The notes: generated by a model from the letters alone, not told the origin. Shown: positions 15,776 to 26,620, numbered from the stretch's first letter. The stretch: DNA of 64,000 bases from Planotetraspora kaengkrachanensis (GCF_016862895.1 NZ_BONV01000021.1:122784-186783), one strand, 5' to 3'. Made by a program: numbers and translations.

Positions 15776-17688
15776 GGCGTCACCCTCGCCAGCACGGCGT
15801 CGAGCTCGACGGTCTGCCCCGCCCGCGCGCGCAACTCGGCGACCACGCCGTCGTGGGGCGCGGTCACGGTGTGTTCCATCTTCATCGCCTCCACGATGAG
15901 CAGGGCCTGTCCCGCGGTCACCTTGTCGCCCTCGGCGGCCTTCACCACCAGCACCGTTCCGGGCATGGGGCTGCGGACGACGCCGTCCCCCGTACGGGCG
16001 CCACCGGGCCGGTCCCCCGGGTCTCCGGGCTCGTGCCGGGGGAACTGCCACGCCCGGCCGTCACGGCCGAGCCAGACCATGTCCCGGTCGCCCGCGACCA
16101 GGTATCGCCGGGTGGTTCCGGCCAGCGTCACGGCCGCCTCTCCGGCCTCCAGTTCGATGCGGCCACGGCCAAGTGAACGACCATTAACTTCAATCTCCGC
16201 GTCGCCCGCCGGCCCGCGCACCTTCGCGTACCGGTGATCGGTCCAGGCGCGCTCCCCCAGTCGCCAGCCGTCCGCCACGTCCCACGGGTCGCCCAGGGGG
16301 TCGCCGGCGGCACGTACGTGGAAGACGAGCGCGGCCGCGGCCAGGACCTCGTCGGGCACCGGCCCTCCGGCGAGGTCGGCGAGGTGCCGCTCGACGAGGC
16401 CCGTGTCCAGGCGTCCCGCCACGACCTCGGGGTGGGTCAGCAGCGCGCGCAGGAAGGCGATGTTCGTGGTCACGCCGAGGATCGCGGTCGACGCCAGCGC
16501 CCGGTCCAGCCTTCTCAGGGCGCCCTCCCGGTCGGGCGCCCACGCCACGATCTTCGACAACATCGGGTCGTAGTCGCTGCCGACGATCACGCCTTCTGCC
16601 AGCCCGGAGTCGACTCTGACGCCCTCGGGCTCCCGCAGGGCCAGGACGCGGCCGCCGGTCGGCAGGAAGTCACGTGAGGGGTCCTCGGCGTAGACGCGCG
16701 CCTCGACGGCGTGGCCCTCCATGCGGACGCCGTCCTGGCCGAACGGCAACGGCTCCCCCGCGGCGACCCTGAGCTGGAGTTCGACGAGGTCGAGGCCGGT
16801 CACCATCTCGGTCACCGGGTGCTCGACCTGCAGCCGCGTGTTCATCTCCATGAAGAAGAACTCGATCGGCCCGGGACCTCCGGGGACGATGAACTCCACC
16901 GTGCCCGCGCCGACGTAGCCGACCGACCTGGCCGCCTCGACCGCCGCTGCGCCCATCCGCTCGCGCGTCTCGGGATCGAGCAGCGGGGACGGCGCCTCCT
17001 CGATGATCTTCTGGTGCCTGCGCTGCAGGCTGCATTCGCGTTCGCCCAGATGGACGGCGTTGCCGTGGGCGTCGGCCATCACCTGGATCTCGATGTGCCT
17101 GGGGGTCTCGACGAACCTCTCGACGAGCAGCGTGCCGTCGCCGAACGCGGCCAGCGCCGTACGGCGGGCGGACTCGACCGCGTCCGGCAGTTCGGCCGCG
17201 GTCCTGACCAGCAGCATGCCCTTGCCCCCGCCGCCGGCGGAGGGCTTGATCAGCGCGGGGAACCGGTCCCATGCGAGGAGGTCGTCGCCGGGCTCGGCGG
17301 CGCCGGGCACCACCGGCACCCCGGCCCGGGCGACGGTCGCCTTGGCTCTGATCTTGTCGCCCATCGCCTCGATCGCGCCGGGCGGCGGGCCGACGAACAC
17401 CAGGCCCGCCTCGGCGCACCGCCGGGCGAAGTCCGCGTTCTCGGCGAGGAACCCGTAGCCGGGATGCACCGCCTGCGCCCCGGCCTCGAGTGCGGCCTCG
17501 ATGATCCCGCCGGCGTCCAGGTATCCCCGCGGGAGCCGTACGGCGAGGTCGGCCGCACGGACGTGGGGGGCGTCGCGGTCGGCGTCGCCGTACACGGCGA
17601 CCGAGCGGACGGCCATGGCCCGCAATGTCCGGATGATCCGGACGGCGATCTCGCCCCGATTGGCGATCAGCACGCTGTCGAACATCAT
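15766..17688 (-). CDS. Methylcrotonyl-CoA carboxylase alpha (biotin carboxylase/carrier) subunit
   Basis: A 640-residue biotin-dependent carboxylase subunit. Biotin carboxylase spans about residues 1-445: it begins [19 protein letters not shown], has the glycine-rich ATP loop [11 protein letters not shown] and the catalytic [20 protein letters not shown]. After a linker domain, the biotin carrier motif [10 protein letters not shown] places the biotinylated lysine at about residue 603, 37 from the end. It carboxylates biotin with ATP and bicarbonate for transfer by the beta subunit encoded 4 bp upstream. ATG-ATG at 17688 is used. Substrate assignment to 3-methylcrotonyl-CoA comes from the operon; acetyl- or propionyl-CoA carboxylases are similar in sequence. 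Confidence 0.9.
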   Translation of the reverse strand: MMFDSVLIANRGEIAVRIIRTLRAMAVRSVAVYGDADRDAPHVRAADLAVRLPRGYLDAGGIIEAALEAGAQAVHPGYGFLAENADFARRCAEAGLVFVGPPPGAIEAMGDKIRAKATVARAGVPVVPGAAEPGDDLLAWDRFPALIKPSAGGGGKGMLLVRTAAELPDAVESARRTALAAFGDGTLLVERFVETPRHIEIQVMADAHGNAVHLGERECSLQRRHQKIIEEAPSPLLDPETRERMGAAAVEAARSVGYVGAGTVEFIVPGGPGPIEFFFMEMNTRLQVEHPVTEMVTGLDLVELQLRVAAGEPLPFGQDGVRMEGHAVEARVYAEDPSRDFLPTGGRVLALREPEGVRVDSGLAEGVIVGSDYDPMLSKIVAWAPDREGALRRLDRALASTAILGVTTNIAFLRALLTHPEVVAGRLDTGLVERHLADLAGGPVPDEVLAAAALVFHVRAAGDPLGDPWDVADGWRLGERAWTDHRYAKVRGPAGDAEIEVNGRSLGRGRIELEAGEAAVTLAGTTRRYLVAGDRDMVWLGRDGRAWQFPRHEPGDPGDRPGGARTGDGVVRSPMPGTVLVVKAAEGDKVTAGQALLIVEAMKMEHTVTAPHDGVVAELRARAGQTVELDAVLARVTPCE

Positions 17689-17692
17689 GCGC

Positions 17693-19267
17693 TCACATCC
17701 GGAAGACGCCGTAGCCGACGGGTTCGAGCGGCGCGTTGGCCGCGGCGCCGAGTGCAAGGCCGAGGACCGTACGGGTGTCGGCGGGGTCGATCACGCCGTC
17801 GTCCCAGATCCTGGCCGTCGAGTAGTAGGGGTTGCCTTGGTGCTCGTACTGCGCGCGGATCTCGTCAGCGTCGGCGTTGCCCACGGTGGACAGGACGGTG
17901 GCCGCCTGCTCGCCGCCCATGACGGAGATCCGGGCGTTGGGCCACATCCACAGGAACCTCGGCGAGTACGCCCGGCCCGCCATCGCGTAGTTGCCGGCGC
18001 CGAAAGAGCCGCCGATGATCACGGTGAGCTTCGGCACCCGCGCGCAGGCGACGGCCGTGACCATCTTCGCGCCGTGCTTGGCGATCCCCCCGGCCTCGTA
18101 GGCCTTGCCGACCATGAACCCGCTGATGTTCTGCAGGAAGACCAGCGGGATGCCGCGGCGGTCGCACAACTCGATGAAGTGCGCGCCCTTCAGCGCGGAC
18201 TCGCTGAACAGGATGCCGTTGTTGGCGATGATCCCCACCGGGTGGCCGTGGATCCGGGCGAAGCCGGTGACGAGGGTGGGACCGTACTCGGCCTTGAACT
18301 CGAGGAAGCGACTGCCGTCGGCGATCCGGGCGATGACGTCGCGCACGTCGTAGGGCGTCCGGGTGTCCTGGGGGACGATGCCGTACAGCTCGCGCGGATC
18401 ATGGGCCGGGGGCTCCCCCGGGAGGACCTCCCACGGCGGGGCCGGGCGCGGCCCGAGCGTGGCGACGATGTCCCTGACGATCTTGAGAGCGTGGGGGTCG
18501 TCTTCCGCGAGGTGGTCGGTGACGCCGCTGACCCGCGCGTGGACCTCGCCGCCGCCCAGTTCCTCGGCGGTGACGGTCTCGCCGGTCGCGGCCTTCACCA
18601 GCGGCGGGCCGCCGAGGAAGATCGTGCCCTGGCCGCGGACGATCACGGCCTCGTCGCTCATCGCGGGAACGTAGGCGCCGCCCGCCGTGCACGAGCCGAG
18701 GACGGCGGCGATCTGGGGGATGCCCCGCGCCGACATCGTCGCCTGGTTGTAGAAGATCCGCCCGAAGTGCTCCCGGTCCGGGAAGACCTCGTCCTGCCTG
18801 GGCAGGAACGCACCGCCCGAGTCGACCAGGTAGACGCACGGCAGGTTGTTGTGCAGGGCCAGCTCCTGGGCGCGGAGGTGCTTCTTGACGGTGACCGGGT
18901 AGTACGTCCCGCCCTTGACGGTGGCGTCGTTGACGACGATCACGCACTCGCGGCCGGAGATCCGCCCGATTCCGGTGATGATGCCCGCGGCGGGCGCCTG
19001 GTCGTCGTAGAGGCCGGTGGCGGCGAGCGGGGACAGTTCCAGGAACCGCGCCCCCGGGTCGAGCAGCGTGTCGACCCGATCTCGCGGCAGCAGCTTGCCC
19101 CGCTGGACGTGCCGCTCGCGGGACCGCTCGGGACCGCCCAGGGCGGCGGCCGCCAGCCGGTCGCGCAGATCGGCGACGAGGCCCTCGTTCGCCTCCGCGT
19201 TCCGCTTGTACGGCTCGGCGCCCGGGTCGCACGTGCTCTCCAGCACCGGCCAGGCACTCATGCTCAT
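17693..19267 (-). CDS. Methylcrotonyl-CoA carboxylase beta (carboxyltransferase) subunit
   Basis: A 524-residue carboxyltransferase that moves CO2 from carboxybiotin to the gamma carbon of 3-methylcrotonyl-CoA. Both crotonase-like halves are present. The N-terminal half has [20 protein letters not shown] and [19 protein letters not shown]; the C-terminal half has [39 protein letters not shown] and [28 protein letters not shown] and the QNxSGFMVG pattern are characteristic of the MCC branch rather than PCC. It is the first gene of the operon; ATG at 19267 lies nine bases from an operator-like palindrome, implying a very short leader. Confidence 0.92.
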   Translation of the reverse strand: MSMSAWPVLESTCDPGAEPYKRNAEANEGLVADLRDRLAAAALGGPERSRERHVQRGKLLPRDRVDTLLDPGARFLELSPLAATGLYDDQAPAAGIITGIGRISGRECVIVVNDATVKGGTYYPVTVKKHLRAQELALHNNLPCVYLVDSGGAFLPRQDEVFPDREHFGRIFYNQATMSARGIPQIAAVLGSCTAGGAYVPAMSDEAVIVRGQGTIFLGGPPLVKAATGETVTAEELGGGEVHARVSGVTDHLAEDDPHALKIVRDIVATLGPRPAPPWEVLPGEPPAHDPRELYGIVPQDTRTPYDVRDVIARIADGSRFLEFKAEYGPTLVTGFARIHGHPVGIIANNGILFSESALKGAHFIELCDRRGIPLVFLQNISGFMVGKAYEAGGIAKHGAKMVTAVACARVPKLTVIIGGSFGAGNYAMAGRAYSPRFLWMWPNARISVMGGEQAATVLSTVGNADADEIRAQYEHQGNPYYSTARIWDDGVIDPADTRTVLGLALGAAANAPLEPVGYGVFRM

Positions 19268-19275
19268 GCTCGGAT

Positions 19276-19291
19276 GTTAGTCATCATTAAC
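19276..19291. promoter_or_regulatory. Operator-like palindrome between the MCC operon and tetR
   Basis: GTTAGTCATCATTAAC is an imperfect palindrome, with 5 of 6 arm positions matching across a CATC centre. It occupies the 48-bp gap between two divergent starts, so a bound TetR dimer would cover both promoters. The role as TetR operator is inference. Confidence 0.5.
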
Positions 19292-19315
19292 TGGCTTCGT
19301 CTACCATGGGGTGTC

Positions 19316-19894
19316 GTGACCACCGCACGAACCCCTACCCGCAATCGGCGCGCCGAGATCCTGGGCGCGGCGGCCGTCCTGTTCGCGGCGCGGGGCTACC
19401 ACGGGGTGTCCATCGAGGACATCGGCTCGGCCGTGGGGATCTCGGGACCGGCGCTCTACCGCCACTTCAGCGGCAAGGAGGCGCTGCTGCGCGAGATGCT
19501 GCTCGACATCAGCGAGCGGCTGCACGAACAGGGCGCCCGGCTCGCGACCGCGCCCCCGACCGCCGAGGCCGCCCTCGACGCGCTGCTGGGCGGCCACATC
19601 GCGTTCGCGCTCGGCGATCCCGCGCTCATCCGGGTCCACGAGCAGGAGCTCGACAACGTGCCCGAGCCCGCCCGCCGCGCCATCCGGCGGCTCCAGCGCC
19701 TCTACGTCGAGGAGTGGGTGACGGTCCTCAGCGAGCTGCACCCCTCCTGCGAACCGGCGCGGCTGCGCGCAGCCACCCACGCCGTCTTCGGCCTGCTCAA
19801 CTCGACGCCCAGAAGCGCGGGCGAGCTGGCGCCTGAGGCGATGGCCGCCCTCCTGCACGAGATGGCACGCGCCGCCTTCGACGCGCTGCCCTGA
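19316..19894 (+). CDS. TetR-family regulator of the leucine-catabolism operon
   Basis: A 192-residue TetR protein. Its N-terminal helix-turn-helix reads RRAEILGAAAVLFAARGYHG, then VSIEDIGSAVGISGPALYRH and FSGKEALLREML, matching the family closely. The C-terminal ligand domain (residues 70-190) is the type seen in actinobacterial regulators of acyl-CoA genes. GTG at 19316 is chosen because it starts just before the first helix; an upstream frame adds unrelated sequence. Divergent from the MCC operon with a palindrome between, it is very likely the local repressor, with an acyl-CoA intermediate as the natural inducer candidate. Confidence 0.88.
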   Translation: MTTARTPTRNRRAEILGAAAVLFAARGYHGVSIEDIGSAVGISGPALYRHFSGKEALLREMLLDISERLHEQGARLATAPPTAEAALDALLGGHIAFALGDPALIRVHEQELDNVPEPARRAIRRLQRLYVEEWVTVLSELHPSCEPARLRAATHAVFGLLNSTPRSAGELAPEAMAALLHEMARAAFDALP

Positions 19895-19953
19895 GGCCCG
19901 CGCCGCTCTGAGGCCCGCGCGACCTTCGAAAGCCGGCCGCGAAGGGGCGTGCG

Positions 19954-22167
19954 TCAGGCGAGCAGTTTCCTGGCCGCGTCCTCGATGTCGGCCTCCGAGA
20001 GCAGCACGGTGCCGGAGGCGTCGCCGAGCGGGATGAAGCTGTCCCGCGAGGTCACCCGGGCGATCTTCCCGGTGAACCCGTTGTCGATGAGTGCGGCGAT
20101 CACGCTCTCTGAGACCCCGCCGCTGCGCCGCGTCTCGTCGGCGATCAGGACCTTGCCGGTGAGCTCAGCCGACTGCATCAGATCCTCGACGGGCAGCGGC
20201 GACAGCCAGCGCAGGTCGAGCACCCGGCAGCCCTTGTCCTCCGCCGTGAGCTTCACGGCCGCGCGCAGGCTCATCCGGACGCCGTTGCCGAACGTCACGA
20301 TCGTGAGGTCGCGGCCGTCGCCGTACGAGCGCGCGCGGCCGACGGGCACATGGGTCTCCCCCCACCTGGCGGGCGGTGCGTACGACGCGAGCCATCCGCC
20401 GTCGCCCTCGTCGAACAGGTCGCGGGTGTGGTAGAGCGCGATCGGCTCCAGGAAGACGCAGACGCTTCCGTCGGCGCGGGCGGCGGCGAGGCAGGTCCGC
20501 AACATGGCCGCCGCGTCGTCGGGCCGGGCCGGCGACGCGATGACGACTCCGGGGATGTCGCGGAGCGCGGCGATCGAGTTGTCGTTGTGGAAGTGACCGC
20601 CGAAGCCCTTCTGGTAGGCGTACGCGGCCACGCGGAGGACCATCGGGTTGCGGTACGCCCCCTGCGAGAAGAACTGCAACGTGGCGGCCTCCCCCCGGAT
20701 CTGGTCGAGCGCGTTGTGCAGGTAGGCCAGGTACTGGACCTCGGGCACGGGCAGCAGTCCCGCCACCCCGGCGCCGAGCGCGAGGCCGAGGATCGCCTGC
20801 TCGTCCAGCAGCGTGTCGAAGACCCGCTCGGAGCCGAACTTGCGCAGCAGACCGCGGGTGACGCCGTAAACGCCGCCCTTTCTGGCGACGTCCTCGCCGA
20901 ACACCATGACGCCCGGATCCAGCGCCATCATGTCCGCGAGGGTGCGGTTGACCGCCTGGGCGAGGGTGAGCCTGCCCTCCATCTCGGGAAGCGTGCCGAA
21001 CGTCCGGTCCCGCACCTCGCCGAGCGCCGCCCTCGCGACCTCGGCGGATACGGCCTCGGGATCGCGCGGGGCGAGCGGCGCCATCACCTCCTCCGCGGTG
21101 GTGAGGCGCGGCCGGCGGGTGCACTCCATCGCCAGCTTGACGATGTGCTCCCGCTCGGCCTCGTAGCGGGCCAGCAACTCGTCCGGTACGGCGAGGCCGC
21201 CCTCGACGAGCAGCCGCGCGGTGGCCACGAGGGGGTCGCGCTCCAGGTCGAGGGCGATCTCCTTGCGAGTCCGGTAGGCGATCTCCACGTCGGAGCCGGC
21301 GTGCCCCATCAGGCGGACCGTCCGCATGCGCAGGAACGCGGGCGAACGGGTCGACCGCACGTGCTCGGCGGCCCGCATGGCCGTGTCGTAGACGTCCGCC
21401 AGGTCGCAACCGTCGGCGTCGAAGTACTCGAGCAGCGGGTGGCGGGCCTGCTCGACCCAGCCAGGGGGCGTCTTCACGCTGATCCCGAGGCCGTTGTCCT
21501 CGCAGACGAACAGGATGGGGAGCTGGAGCCCGCGGACCCGGCTGTAGGCGGCGGTGTTGAACCCGCTCAGCGCGGAGGCGTGGTTGAGGGAGGCGTCGCC
21601 GAAGCTGCAGACGGCGATGGCGTCCTGCGGCCATCCCGACGGGACGCCGAGGGTCTTGGCGCGCTCGATGGCGAAGCCGACGCCGACGGCCCGCGGGAGG
21701 TGGCTGGCGACCGTGGACGTCTGCGGGATCACCGCGAGGTCGTGGTGGCCGAACACCTTGTGCCTGCCGCCCGCTATCGGCTCCTCGGCCGCCGCGGCGA
21801 GGCCGAGGAGGACGTCGCGCAGCCCTTCCTCGGCCAGCCGTCCGGCCTGGGCGGACCGGGTCAGGTAGAACGCGCCTGATCGGTAGTGCAGGAGCGCGGG
21901 ATCGGACACGCGGAGCGCGGCGGCCACGGCCGCGTTGCCCTCGTGCCCGGCCGACCCGATCGTGTAGAAGCCCTCACCCCGCTCCCGCAGGAGCCGGGCG
22001 GAGACGTCGAGGAGCCGGCTGGCCAGTTGCACCTCGAACAACTCTCGGCACCGCGTGCCCGTGAGGGTCGTTCCCGATCGCACCGGCAGGCTCGGATCCC
22101 TTGGGGGTCCCGGCGTCAGAGCACCGACGGCCTCGGCGAAATGAATCTCCACAGCGTCCCGCACCAC
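19954..22167 (-). CDS. Fused E1 alpha/beta subunits of a branched-chain 2-oxoacid dehydrogenase
   Basis: A 737-residue thiamine-diphosphate enzyme in which the usually separate E1 alpha and beta chains are joined. Residues about 40-370 are E1 alpha: FYTIGSAGHEGNAAVAAAL, LHYRSGAFYL, then the ThDP motif starting VCSFGDASLNHASALSGFNT and ending in CEDN. Residues about 395-737 are E1 beta: VNRTLADMMALDPGVMVFGE, EAATLQFFSQGAYRNPMVLR and DLRWLSPLPVEDLM. It decarboxylates the 2-oxoacids of leucine, isoleucine and valine and passes the acyl group to an E2 that is not in this window. Convergent with tetR; 64 bp downstream of the ABC permease. GTG at 22167 has a weak ribosome-binding site. Confidence 0.85.
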   Translation of the reverse strand: MVRDAVEIHFAEAVGALTPGPPRDPSLPVRSGTTLTGTRCRELFEVQLASRLLDVSARLLRERGEGFYTIGSAGHEGNAAVAAALRVSDPALLHYRSGAFYLTRSAQAGRLAEEGLRDVLLGLAAAAEEPIAGGRHKVFGHHDLAVIPQTSTVASHLPRAVGVGFAIERAKTLGVPSGWPQDAIAVCSFGDASLNHASALSGFNTAAYSRVRGLQLPILFVCEDNGLGISVKTPPGWVEQARHPLLEYFDADGCDLADVYDTAMRAAEHVRSTRSPAFLRMRTVRLMGHAGSDVEIAYRTRKEIALDLERDPLVATARLLVEGGLAVPDELLARYEAEREHIVKLAMECTRRPRLTTAEEVMAPLAPRDPEAVSAEVARAALGEVRDRTFGTLPEMEGRLTLAQAVNRTLADMMALDPGVMVFGEDVARKGGVYGVTRGLLRKFGSERVFDTLLDEQAILGLALGAGVAGLLPVPEVQYLAYLHNALDQIRGEAATLQFFSQGAYRNPMVLRVAAYAYQKGFGGHFHNDNSIAALRDIPGVVIASPARPDDAAAMLRTCLAAARADGSVCVFLEPIALYHTRDLFDEGDGGWLASYAPPARWGETHVPVGRARSYGDGRDLTIVTFGNGVRMSLRAAVKLTAEDKGCRVLDLRWLSPLPVEDLMQSAELTGKVLIADETRRSGGVSESVIAALIDNGFTGKIARVTSRDSFIPLGDASGTVLLSEADIEDAARKLLA

Positions 22168-22231
22168 AAGCCCGATTATGTCGCAGGATGCACGCTCCGT
22201 CCCGCACAGTGATGAGTCTGTTCAGATCTCT

Positions 22232-23092
22232 TCACTCAGCGCGCCGGAACTGGGTGACGGCCACCCCGAGCAGGACGACGCCGATCGCCGCGACCAGGCC
22301 GATCTCCAGGATGACGGGCAGCCGCCAGCCGAACCAGGTCACTCCGGGGTTGAGCAGCGCGTTCACCTGCGCGGGCACGTCGAGCCTGCCGAAGACCGCC
22401 TGGCGCATCGGGTCGACGGCGTAGGTCAGGGGGTTGACCGTGGTCAGGACATGCAGCCACGAGGGCAGGTTGGCCAGCGGGAACATGGCTCCCGACAGGA
22501 ACATCATCGGCATGATCGCCATCTGCATGACCCCGAAGAACGACTGCATGTTCCGCATCCGGGCGGCGAGCAGCACGCCGAAGGCCGTGATCGAGAAGGC
22601 CGCGAGGAACATCTCGCCCAGCAGGGTGACGAGCAGGACCGGCGAGTACGGCACGCCGACGAGCCCGGCCATCGCGAGGATGATCACGCCCTGCGCGGTG
22701 GCGACGACGGCGCCGCCCAGGCACTTGCCGACCACGATCGCGCCCCGGCTCACCGGGGCGACGAGCATCTCGCGCAGGAAGCCGAACTCGCGGTCCCAGA
22801 CGATCGAGCCGGCGGAGAACATCGCGGTCATGATCACCGTCATCGAGATCATGCCGGGGTACATGAACGTGCGGTAGTCGATGCCCGGGATCACGCCGCG
22901 CACCAGCGTGCCCAGCCCGGTGCCCATGACGAACAACCAGAGGATCGGCTGGATCAGCATCGTGATCATGCGGGTGCGGTCGTTCACGAACCGCAGCAGC
23001 TCCCGGTGGAGCACCACCTTGATCGCCCGGGCGTCGTGCGAGCCCGTTCTCGGGGGGATGCGGACCCCGGCCCCGGCCACTTCGGCTGCCAT
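22232..23092 (-). CDS. ABC-2 type exporter permease (DrrB-like)
   Basis: A 286-residue membrane subunit with six hydrophobic segments and the ABC-2 signature. Recognisable parts are LHRELLRFVNDRTRMITMLI at the N terminus, QPILWLFVMGTGLG, and MLVAPVSRGAIVVGKCLGGA, the conserved cytoplasmic loop that docks the ATPase. Together with the ATPase 4 bp upstream it should form a homodimeric exporter for a hydrophobic compound. DrrAB-type pairs confer drug resistance or export natural products, but no biosynthetic cluster is adjacent. The reading direction and spacing place it third in the PadR-led operon. Confidence 0.88.
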   Translation of the reverse strand: MAAEVAGAGVRIPPRTGSHDARAIKVVLHRELLRFVNDRTRMITMLIQPILWLFVMGTGLGTLVRGVIPGIDYRTFMYPGMISMTVIMTAMFSAGSIVWDREFGFLREMLVAPVSRGAIVVGKCLGGAVVATAQGVIILAMAGLVGVPYSPVLLVTLLGEMFLAAFSITAFGVLLAARMRNMQSFFGVMQMAIMPMMFLSGAMFPLANLPSWLHVLTTVNPLTYAVDPMRQAVFGRLDVPAQVNALLNPGVTWFGWRLPVILEIGLVAAIGVVLLGVAVTQFRRAE

Positions 23093-23096
23093 CGGT

Positions 23097-24067
<971 letters not shown>

Positions 24068-24068
<1 letters not shown>

Positions 24069-24613
24069 CACTCGCCCTCCGAGAGAATCCTGAACATCGC
24101 CTGGCGGGTGCTCCGGAGGAGCTTCTTCGTCTCGGCGACCTGGCGGTCGTCCGCCACATGCGTGAGGTGTATGAACGCCTCGCCGAGCGCGCCCCACAGC
24201 AGCCGCAGCTCGTGCCGGTCCTCGGGGAGGCTCCGGGCCACGTCGTTCCACGGCTCGGCGTTCTCGTCCGCGCTTTCGCGGCCCCTGTCGGTCAGCCGAT
24301 AGGTACGGCTGCCGCCCGACTCCTCGCCCCGGACGAGGCCCTCGTCCTCCAACTGCTGCAGGGCGGGGTAGACGGACCCGGGGCTGGGCCGCCACACGCC
24401 GCCGCTGCGCCGGGCGATCTCCTCGATCATCTGGTAGCCGTTGCGCGGTTCCTCCGTGAGCAGCCGGAGCAGGGCGATCCTTACGTCGCCGCGCCGTACG
24501 CGGGGTGCGAAGTGCGGCGGCACGGGCGGCGCGGGAGGCATCGGCGGCAGCGGGGGAAGCCCGGGGTGGGGCGGCATGGGGGCCATCCAGCGCGGGTGCT
24601 CGTCTTCGTACAT
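24068..24613 (-). CDS. PadR-family transcriptional regulator
   Basis: A 181-residue PadR regulator. A Pro/Met-rich N-terminal tail (residues 1-38) precedes the winged helix: RRGDVRIALLRLLTEEPRNG, YQMIEEIARRSGGVW, RPSPGSVYPALQQLEDEGLV and RTYRLTDRGRE, all standard for the family. The C-terminal helices would dimerise. It leads an operon with the ABC exporter, sharing a base with the ATPase start. GGAGAAGGAG is just before ATG at 24613. Two palindromes directly upstream suit autorepression relieved by the exported compound. The Pro-rich tail is longer than in most PadR proteins. Confidence 0.93.
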
Positions 24614-24627
24614 CTCCTTCTCCTCAA

Positions 24628-24659
24628 CTATCGAGATAGCGTGACGATATATCTAGATA
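24628..24659. promoter_or_regulatory. Paired palindromes upstream of padR, probable PadR operators
   Basis: CTATCGAGATAG (24628-24639) and TATCTAGATA (24650-24659) are both palindromic and share the half-site TATC. Their centres are 21 bp apart, two helical turns, so two dimers would bind the same face. They lie between the likely promoter and the ribosome-binding site of padR. Confidence 0.65.
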
Positions 24660-24698
24660 GTTGACAGAGCAAGGCACTTTTTACGGTGCCTTGGGCGA

Positions 24699-25790
24699 TC
24701 AGAGCCAGTCGCGGCGTTTGAAGACGAGGTAGAGCGTGAGGCAGACCACGCCCATGAGCACGACGGCGAAGGGATAGCCGACGAGCCAGTGCAGCTCGGG
24801 CATGTGGTCGAAGTTCATGCCGTAGATGGTGCCGACCAGCGTCGGCGCGAACAGGATGGCCGCCCACGCCGAGATCTTCTTGACCTCGTCGCCCTGGGCG
24901 ATGCTGGCGGCGGTGAGCTTGGTCATCTCCTCGTTCTGGGCCTGGCTGACCAGGGTCGAGTTGACGATCAGGATGTCCTGGAGCATCTGCCGGAACACCG
25001 CCACCCGTTCGGTCACGGTGATGGCATGGTCGGAGACGTCACGGAGGTAACTCTGCAGCTCCTCGTCCACGCCGTACTTCGGCGAGGCGGCGATGAACCC
25101 GTCGAGCATGCCCACCAGGGGGCTGGTCGCGCGCTGAAACTCGATGACCTCGCGCGACAACGCGTAGATGCGCCGGGGCGCGGCCGGGTCCCCCCCGAAG
25201 ACCTGGACCTCGATCTCGTCGATGTCGTTTTGCAGGCCGGCGACTACGGGCGCGTAGCCGTCGACCACCGCGTCGAGGATCGCGTACAGCACCGCCTGCG
25301 GGCCCTGGCGCAGGAGGTCGGGGTTCGACTCCATCCGGCGGCGCACGCGTGACAGGTCCGGCGCCTCACTGTGCCGCACGGTCAGCACGAAGTCCGGCCC
25401 GATGAAGACGTGGAGTTCGCCGAACTCGACCTTCTCCTCCTGGTCGAGGTAGCGCGCGGCCCGCAGGACCACGAAGAGTGTCTGCCCGTACCGGTCGGCC
25501 TTCGGACGCTGATGGGCGACGATCGCGTCCTCGACCGCGAGTTCGTGCAGGCCGAACTCCTCGGACGCCTTCGCCAGCTCCGTGTCCTCCGGCCGGTAGA
25601 GGCCGATCCACGCCATGGCTCCCGGACGCGACCGCAACGACGTGATCGCGGCGGCGACCGACGGCGGCGAGTCCACCCGTCTGCCGCCGAGATAAATCGC
25701 GTTGTCGACCACGCTCTCCCGGGCCGGCGCGTCGTCGGCCGACCGGGGATCCATCGAATGCTCGGGGGCGTGTTCCGCCTTCATCCGCAT
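24699..25790 (-). CDS. CorA-family magnesium/divalent cation transporter
   Basis: A 363-residue inner-membrane cation channel. A large cytoplasmic N-terminal domain ends in a long helix, then two membrane helices close the protein. The first is preceded by KKISAWAAILFAPTLVGTIY and carries the invariant GMNF selectivity motif; the second is WLVGYPFAVVLMGVVCLTLY, with the basic tail KRRDWL. These fix the family. The start is uncertain: ATG at 25790 or 25784 both give a typical N terminus, and no strong ribosome-binding site is visible. Divergent from the M50-like gene at 25855. Confidence 0.92.
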   Translation of the reverse strand: MRMKAEHAPEHSMDPRSADDAPARESVVDNAIYLGGRRVDSPPSVAAAITSLRSRPGAMAWIGLYRPEDTELAKASEEFGLHELAVEDAIVAHQRPKADRYGQTLFVVLRAARYLDQEEKVEFGELHVFIGPDFVLTVRHSEAPDLSRVRRRMESNPDLLRQGPQAVLYAILDAVVDGYAPVVAGLQNDIDEIEVQVFGGDPAAPRRIYALSREVIEFQRATSPLVGMLDGFIAASPKYGVDEELQSYLRDVSDHAITVTERVAVFRQMLQDILIVNSTLVSQAQNEEMTKLTAASIAQGDEVKKISAWAAILFAPTLVGTIYGMNFDHMPELHWLVGYPFAVVLMGVVCLTLYLVFKRRDWL

Positions 25791-25854
25791 CAAGCCACGC
25801 AATCCACGTAATCCACGCTCAGCCACACATAGACGGTAGAGCCTCGGCGCCACA

Positions 25855-26610
25855 ATGCGCCCGGAGGCCGTACGATTCCCCGCGGAGGTGGCCCACCTGA
25901 ACGCCCTCTGGAACGAACTGACCGCGACCGAGGTCGCGCCCCCGCTCTGGCTGATCGTCGTGTCCGGCTGCGTCGCGCTCGGGGTCATCGCCTACCGGCC
26001 GTCGTGGCATGTCTCCCGCGGGCTGATCACGATCGCGCACGAGGGGGGCCACGCGCTGGTGGCCGTGCTGACCCGGCGCAAGTTGCAGGGCATCCGGCTG
26101 CATTCGGACACCTCGGGCGTGACGCTCACGCGAGGCAACCCGAGGGGTCTGGGGATGGTGGCGACCGCGGCCGCCGGCTACGTCGCGCCCTCGCTGCTCG
26201 GGTTCGGCGCCGCCTGGCTCGTCGCGGACGGCTACATCACCCTGCTCCTGTGGGCCGTGATCCTTCTGCTCGCGTGCATGCTCTTCAAGATCAGGAATCT
26301 GTACGGCGCGGTGGCGCTGCTCGCCGTCGGCGGGGCCGTCTTCAGCCTGTCCTGGTTCGCGCCCCCGACCGCCCAGTCCGTGTCCGCGTACGGAGCGGTC
26401 TGGTTCCTGCTGCTGGGCGGCATGCGCCCGATCCTCGAGTTGCAGAGCAAGCGGCGCAGGGGGCGGGCGCCCGACTCCGACGCCGACCAGCTCGCCCGGC
26501 TCACCCGCGTGCCCGGGACCTTCTGGGTGCTGCTGTTTCTGCTCGTCTCCACGGTCTCCCTGGTCAGTGGCACCTACCTGCTCGCGGTCCGGTGGATACC
26601 CGGCGCCTGA
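25855..26610 (+). CDS. M50-like membrane metallopeptidase
   Basis: A 251-residue protein with about six membrane helices. The motif IAHEGGHALVAVLTRRK contains HExxH inside a hydrophobic helix, the zinc site of M50 (site-2-type) peptidases, which cut substrates within the membrane. The second zinc ligand would be expected in a later helix near KIRNLYG, where an Asn/Asp pattern is present but not decisive. Such small M50B-like proteins are common in actinobacteria and none nearby has a clear substrate. Starts at ATG 25855; a later GTG at 25888 is possible. The gene is convergent with sbcC. Confidence 0.75.
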   Translation: MRPEAVRFPAEVAHLNALWNELTATEVAPPLWLIVVSGCVALGVIAYRPSWHVSRGLITIAHEGGHALVAVLTRRKLQGIRLHSDTSGVTLTRGNPRGLGMVATAAAGYVAPSLLGFGAAWLVADGYITLLLWAVILLLACMLFKIRNLYGAVALLAVGGAVFSLSWFAPPTAQSVSAYGAVWFLLLGGMRPILELQSKRRRGRAPDSDADQLARLTRVPGTFWVLLFLLVSTVSLVSGTYLLAVRWIPGA

Positions 26611-26620
26611 CGCCTCCCCC

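Noticed and set aside
17501..19894. A 797-residue plus-strand frame ending in the TetR sequence
   Set aside because: Only the last 192 codons are TetR; the rest is antisense to the carboxyltransferase gene.
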